Assembly (NCBI RefSeq): GCF_007829885.1
Contig: NZ_VIWW01000001.1
Location: 3,844,001 to 3,908,000, forward strand
Direction: 5' to 3'
DNA length: 64,000 bases
Origin: Streptomyces brevispora
GTDB taxonomy: Bacteria > Actinomycetota > Actinomycetes > Streptomycetales > Streptomycetaceae
Position 1 is the first letter of the stretch; every line of letters starts with the position of its first letter. The position numbers were made by a program, and so were the translations under genes. The notes below the pieces were generated by a model. The model ran no database searches. It was not told where the DNA came from and saw only the letters and a program-made list of their open reading frames with translations. Below are positions 60,731 through 64,000 of the stretch, piece after piece.

Positions 60731-60826
60731 CGGCGTCATGCGACTCCGCCTCCGGCGTTGTCGTCGGTCAACGACGCTCCGCGTCGATTCCCTCCTCCGC
60801 CTTGGATTCGAAGCCGCATGACGCCG
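60731..60826. repeat. 96-bp fold-back element
   Basis: Perfect 12-bp terminal inverted repeats (CGGCGTCATGCG and complement) bound a segment with an internal CGTTG/CAACG hairpin. It fills a 338-base gap between the membrane-protein and DoxX genes. It looks like a miniature non-autonomous repeat; apart from it the gap shows only the DoxX ribosome-binding site. Confidence 0.5.
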
Positions 60827-60959
60827 CTCGCTGATCCGCTCCCCATCGCGCACCAGGCCGTAAGGTCTGGTGACGGGTCGAACGGTCCGGCGAGGGTCGA
60901 ATGGCCCTGTGGGCGGAGCCCGGCAGTCTGCCGGCGGGGCTACGGAAGGCGGGACAACC

Positions 60960-61469
60960 ATGCAGGGGTACGGCACGAACGGGCGAGGTCTGGGCGAGGC
61001 CAGGACCCTCGGGGAACTGGCGCGGGAGCACGCCCTGCTGCCGCTGCGGATCTTCCTCGGGATCACCTTCGTCTACGCCGGGCTCGACAAGCTGACCGAC
61101 AGCGCCTTCTTCCGCACCACCGGCGCCGGTTCCATCGGCGAGACGATGAACGCGGTCCGGGACTCCTCCGCGATCCCGGCTCTCGTCGACCTCGCGCTCA
61201 AGAGCCCGTCCGGCTTCGGACACGCCATCGCGATCGGCGAGATCGCCGTCGGGATCGGCACGCTCCTCGGCCTGTGGAGCAGGATCGCCGCGCTCGGCGG
61301 TGCGCTGATCTCGCTGAGCCTGTGGCTGACCGTCAGCTGGCAGATCGAGCCGTACTACTTCGGCAACGACCTGGCCTATCTCATGGCCTGGCTGCCGCTG
61401 CTGCTCGCCGGGGCCCCGTCCTTCTCCCTGGACGCCCTTCGCGCCTCGCGGCGGCGCCGGATCCGGTAG
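60960..61469 (+). CDS. DoxX family membrane protein
   Basis: The 169-residue DoxX-like protein has four hydrophobic segments (about 28-45 LPLRIFLGITFVYAGLDKL, 75-100, 105-125, 135-155) and the typical YAGLDKLTD and GEIAVGIGTLLGLWSR motifs. Such proteins are linked to membrane redox or thiosulfate/quinone chemistry, but evidence here is only the family. GGAAGGCGGG precedes the ATG. The 3' end overlaps a small convergent gene by 94 bases. Confidence 0.88.
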   Translation: MQGYGTNGRGLGEARTLGELAREHALLPLRIFLGITFVYAGLDKLTDSAFFRTTGAGSIGETMNAVRDSSAIPALVDLALKSPSGFGHAIAIGEIAVGIGTLLGLWSRIAALGGALISLSLWLTVSWQIEPYYFGNDLAYLMAWLPLLLAGAPSFSLDALRASRRRRIR

Positions 61470-61639
61470 GCCACCCAGGTGGTCAGGACAGCCGCCCAGA
61501 GGCCGCCGGTGAACAGCGCGACGAAGAACGCCGGCGGGGCGTCCCAGAGGCCCGCCGCGTCCGCCGCGTAACCGGCCGCCAGGGCCAGCATCACCAGGCC
61601 CGCCACGGCCCGCCCGGGCCGGATCTCATGACGCAGCAC
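61376..61639 (-). CDS. Small two-span membrane protein
   Basis: The 87-residue protein has two hydrophobic segments (AGLVMLALAAGYAADAAGLW and FFVALFTGGLWAAVLTTWVA) and a highly basic tail (YRIRRRREARRASREKDG). GGTGGAGGT is a strong ribosome-binding site before the GTG at 61639. The start lies inside the end of the upstream PspC-domain gene, so translation is probably coupled, and the 3' end overlaps the DoxX gene antisense. A role with the PspC/LiaF-like system is plausible but unproven. Confidence 0.65.
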   Translation of the reverse strand: MLRHEIRPGRAVAGLVMLALAAGYAADAAGLWDAPPAFFVALFTGGLWAAVLTTWVAYRIRRRREARRASREKDGAPASSSGSQAMR

Positions 61640-62942
61640 GGGCGACCTCCACCTGTCCGAAATCAACTTCCAGATCGAGCTCGACCGTGCCGGCCCGCTT
61701 GCTGCCCGCGGCGGGCGGGAGTGTCCGGTGTTCGTTCTGCGAGGCCCGGATGTCCACATCGACCCTGTTCCGGCCGTCGAGCAGCGTGATGGCGCCGAGT
61801 CCGGACCGTGCGTGCACCTTCACGGTGACCGCCCGCGGCACGTGCACCAGGACCCGGCCCGCCCGTGCCTCCACCCGGGTCCTGACGGTGTCGCCCTCGG
61901 GGACGGCGACCCGGGTGAGGTCCAGCTCCGCCACCCCGGTGCGGACCGCGTAACGCGGCTGCACGGCGGCGACCGAGGCCGGCCGCCACTCCTCGTGCAC
62001 CCAGCGCGTGGGGATGTCCTTGGGCAGGGCGGACGCACCCGCCAGCAGGCCCGCCGTGATCACCGCCAGCAGCACCGTGCCGAAGCCGGTCCGGCCGAAG
62101 AAGGCGCTGACCAGCATCCCGGCCCCGAACACCGCGAGCGCGGCGGCCAGGCCGATCTGCAGACTCGTACCGAGCGGCTGCGAGTTCCAGCTCAGCCCCG
62201 TGCCCAGAGCGGCCGCCAGCACCGCGTTCACGAAGACGGCGCCGCCGATGGAGTGCGGCCCCCAGGTCTCCTTCTCCCGCGACCGCCGGGGCGCCCGGAA
62301 CGGGGCATCGGGCGTCGGCCCGGACGCCCGGCCGCCGTCCATCACCGTGTCCGAGGGACCCCACAGATAGCCGGGGCCCACCGGCCCGGACGTTCCGTCC
62401 TTGACGATCGGGTCCCGCCACCAGGACGGGCTGCCCGGCCGCGGCGGCGCCTTCACCTCGGGCGGCGCGTCCGACACCGCCTGCGCGGCCGCCGGATGCA
62501 GCGGGCCCTGCGGGGCGGCCGTCCTGCGGTGCTGCGTCCAGACGGAGAAGCCGATCACCGCGAGGGACAGCATCGCGGCGAACGCCACCGTGCCGCCGTT
62601 GCCCAGCATCGACAGGAACAGACCGCAGCCGATCAGCGCGAGCAGCACCGCGATCAGCGACGCACCCTCGACCCGGCCCGACAGCAGCCGGCGCGCCTCG
62701 TTCTCGTCCTCGCCCTCCAGCGGGACCAGCAGCCACGCGAAGCCGTAGAAGATCAGCCCGAGACCGCCGGTCACGGAGAGCACACCGAGCACGATCCGGA
62801 AGATCACCGGATCGACATCGCAGTACCGGCCGAGGCCGCCGCACACCCCGGCCACCACCTTCTGCCGCGAGCTGCGCCGCAGCTGTGGGGCCGGCCCGGG
62901 GGGCGGCACGACGCCGGGCGGCGCATCCTGGGGAACGGTCAT
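61626..62942 (-). CDS. PspC domain / LiaF-like membrane protein
   Basis: The 438-residue protein has a PspC domain at about 20-80 (LRRSSRQKVVAGVCGGLGRY, then FRIVLGVLSVTGGLGLIFYG). Further membrane segments lie at 95-140 and 245-315, and a soluble C-terminal LiaF/DUF-type beta domain covers about 335-438 (AELDLTRVAVPEGDTVRTRV, GLGAITLLDGRNRVDVDIRA). Such proteins sense or signal envelope stress alongside a histidine kinase; the divergent gene encodes one that also carries a PspC domain. The 186-base intergenic region probably holds both promoters. Confidence 0.85.
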   Translation of the reverse strand: MTVPQDAPPGVVPPPGPAPQLRRSSRQKVVAGVCGGLGRYCDVDPVIFRIVLGVLSVTGGLGLIFYGFAWLLVPLEGEDENEARRLLSGRVEGASLIAVLLALIGCGLFLSMLGNGGTVAFAAMLSLAVIGFSVWTQHRRTAAPQGPLHPAAAQAVSDAPPEVKAPPRPGSPSWWRDPIVKDGTSGPVGPGYLWGPSDTVMDGGRASGPTPDAPFRAPRRSREKETWGPHSIGGAVFVNAVLAAALGTGLSWNSQPLGTSLQIGLAAALAVFGAGMLVSAFFGRTGFGTVLLAVITAGLLAGASALPKDIPTRWVHEEWRPASVAAVQPRYAVRTGVAELDLTRVAVPEGDTVRTRVEARAGRVLVHVPRAVTVKVHARSGLGAITLLDGRNRVDVDIRASQNEHRTLPPAAGSKRAGTVELDLEVDFGQVEVARAAS

Positions 62943-63128
62943 GGCTCCATGGTGACGGGCGCCGGGCCCGTCCGGCACCCACCCCGACCCTGGCCGATCC
63001 CTGATATTGGCCCGCCGGACCCTGAAGGGACGCTTCCGCGCCCCGGCCCACCGGACCGGACGCTCTCAGGGTCGAAGTGGGGGCCGACCCTGATGCCACC
63101 ACCCGCACACACGTGTGACCATCGGGTC

Positions 63129-64000
63129 ATGCCAGCCGCCACCACCCGAGCCGCCAGCTCCCTCAACCCCGACCCGGAGGAGCCGCCGCAGCGCAAGCTG
63201 TACCGCAGCGCGGACGGACGGCTGCTCGGCGGCGTCGCACGCGGACTCGCCGGACACCTCGGACTGCCGGTCGCCTGGGTACGGTTCGTCTTCCTCGGAC
63301 TGTTCTTCGCGGACGGCCTCGGCGCGCTCCTGTACGCCGTGTTCTGGATCGTCGTCCCGCTCGGCGTCGGCGGTGTGGACAGCCCGCGGTCCGTCTTCGA
63401 GACCGCCCCCGACGGCAGACGCCGGCTCCGCAAACCGGACCGCGGCCAGGTCTTCGCCCTCGTCGCGCTGCTCATCGGCGCCGTGATCTTCGTCGGCAAC
63501 GTCGACATGGGCAGCAAGGCCGACCGCTACATCTGGCCCACGCTGCTGATCGGCGCCGGGTCCGTCCTGGTGTGGCGGCAGGCCGACAACGCCCGCCGCG
63601 CCCGCTGGATGGAGGTCGGCAGCCGCCGCCGGGTCCTGCACCTGGCCCGGGGGCTCGCCGGAGTCGCCCTGGTCGGCCTCGGCCTCGCGGGCTTCATGGT
63701 GGTACGCGGCTCCGCCGCCCAGCTCGGCAACGTCCTCACCGCGGCCATCGCGGTGCTCACCGGCATCGCGCTGCTGGCCGGGCCCTATCTCGTACGGATG
63801 ACCCAGGACCTCTCCGAGGAACGCCTGATGCGCATCAGGGCCCAGGAACGCGCCGAGGTCGCCGCCCATGTGCACGACTCCGTCCTGCACACCCTCACCC
63901 TGATCCAGCGCAACGCGGAGGACCCCGGCGAGGTGCGCCGGCTGGCCCGCGCCCAGGAACGCGAACTGCGCAACTGGCTCTACAACCCCGAGGGCACCGG
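63129..64000 (+). CDS. PspC-containing sensor histidine kinase (partial, runs off window)
   Basis: The first 290 residues are visible. A PspC domain lies at about 22-80 (KLYRSADGRLLGGVARGLAG), followed by membrane segments to about residue 220. A HisKA_3-type dimerisation start reads ERAEVAAHVHDSVLHTLTLI, with the phospho-accepting His in HVHDSVLHT. The ATPase domain lies past base 64000, and a NarL-type response regulator gene would be expected next. It is divergent from the LiaF-like gene, suggesting one envelope-stress module. Confidence 0.88.
   Translation, partial: MPAATTRAASSLNPDPEEPPQRKLYRSADGRLLGGVARGLAGHLGLPVAWVRFVFLGLFFADGLGALLYAVFWIVVPLGVGGVDSPRSVFETAPDGRRRLRKPDRGQVFALVALLIGAVIFVGNVDMGSKADRYIWPTLLIGAGSVLVWRQADNARRARWMEVGSRRRVLHLARGLAGVALVGLGLAGFMVVRGSAAQLGNVLTAAIAVLTGIALLAGPYLVRMTQDLSEERLMRIRAQERAEVAAHVHDSVLHTLTLIQRNAEDPGEVRRLARAQERELRNWLYNPEGT

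Overview
The window is high-GC actinobacterial chromosome and almost certainly Streptomyces. The sporulation genes whiD and bldM sit divergently beside an ECF sigma gene of the ShbA type and guaB. groES-groEL1 carries tandem CIRCE operators and a His-rich GroEL tail. A three-kinase Hanks-type cluster lies near guaA. Codon use is strongly GC-biased, many starts are GTG, and several genes look leaderless. No rRNA, tRNA, CRISPR array, prophage or complete insertion sequence was recognised. Most of the window looks like conserved core chromosome, with small accessory patches and gene relics.

Layout. 0.1-4.6 kb: short AraC regulator, VOC protein, DUF234-type AAA ATPase with a striking palindrome at its 5' end, FMN-dependent glutamate-synthase-like enzyme, and a fragment of a second ATPase gene. 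4.6-15.8 kb: housekeeping block for cell-wall precursors, ACP activation, NAD(P)HX repair and tRNA t6A synthesis (glmS, acpS, bifunctional NAD(P)HX repair gene, DUF488, alr, hydrolase, tsaE, tsaB, rimI, tsaD). It is interrupted by a tiny ORF behind a putative iron box and by a cysteine-less L,D-transpeptidase-like protein. 15.8-21.8 kb: small genes and relics, including an ECF sigma gene split by a short palindromic repeat, two small membrane or Cys/His proteins, a THUMP-like methyltransferase, and a polysaccharide deacetylase followed by a truncated paralogue.

21.8-24.1 kb: groES-groEL1. 24.1-29.9 kb: minus-strand carbohydrate ABC operon (DeoR/LacI hybrid regulator, binding protein, two permeases, 2-hydroxyacid dehydrogenase), with a shared operator motif and a beta-helix protein relic upstream. 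29.9-32.5 kb: SDR, MOSC protein, LysR regulator. 32.6-37.8 kb: whiD, bldM (with a recognisable sigma-BldN promoter), shbA-like sigma, guaB, guaB3. 37.8-42.9 kb: Pro/Gln-rich membrane protein, a nucleotide-sugar dehydrogenase lacking its catalytic Cys, glpD, secreted serine hydrolase.

43-49.8 kb: two transmembrane Ser/Thr kinases flanking a pseudokinase; all three carry related extracytoplasmic C-terminal domains. 50-53.5 kb: succinate-semialdehyde-type dehydrogenase and GMC oxidoreductase. 53.8-55.5 kb: LAxTG surface protein. 55.9-58.2 kb: chorismate mutase, preceded by what looks like a complete Phe/Tyr leader-peptide attenuator, and divergent guaA. 58.4-64 kb: class II aldolase, membrane proteins, DoxX, a PspC/LiaF-like protein, and a PspC-containing sensor kinase cut by the window end.

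The strongest candidates for new biology are the chorismate mutase attenuator, the kinase-pseudokinase-kinase set, the iron-box-linked micro-ORF, and the active-site-deficient enzymes. All homology statements come from reading the sequence, not from database searches.
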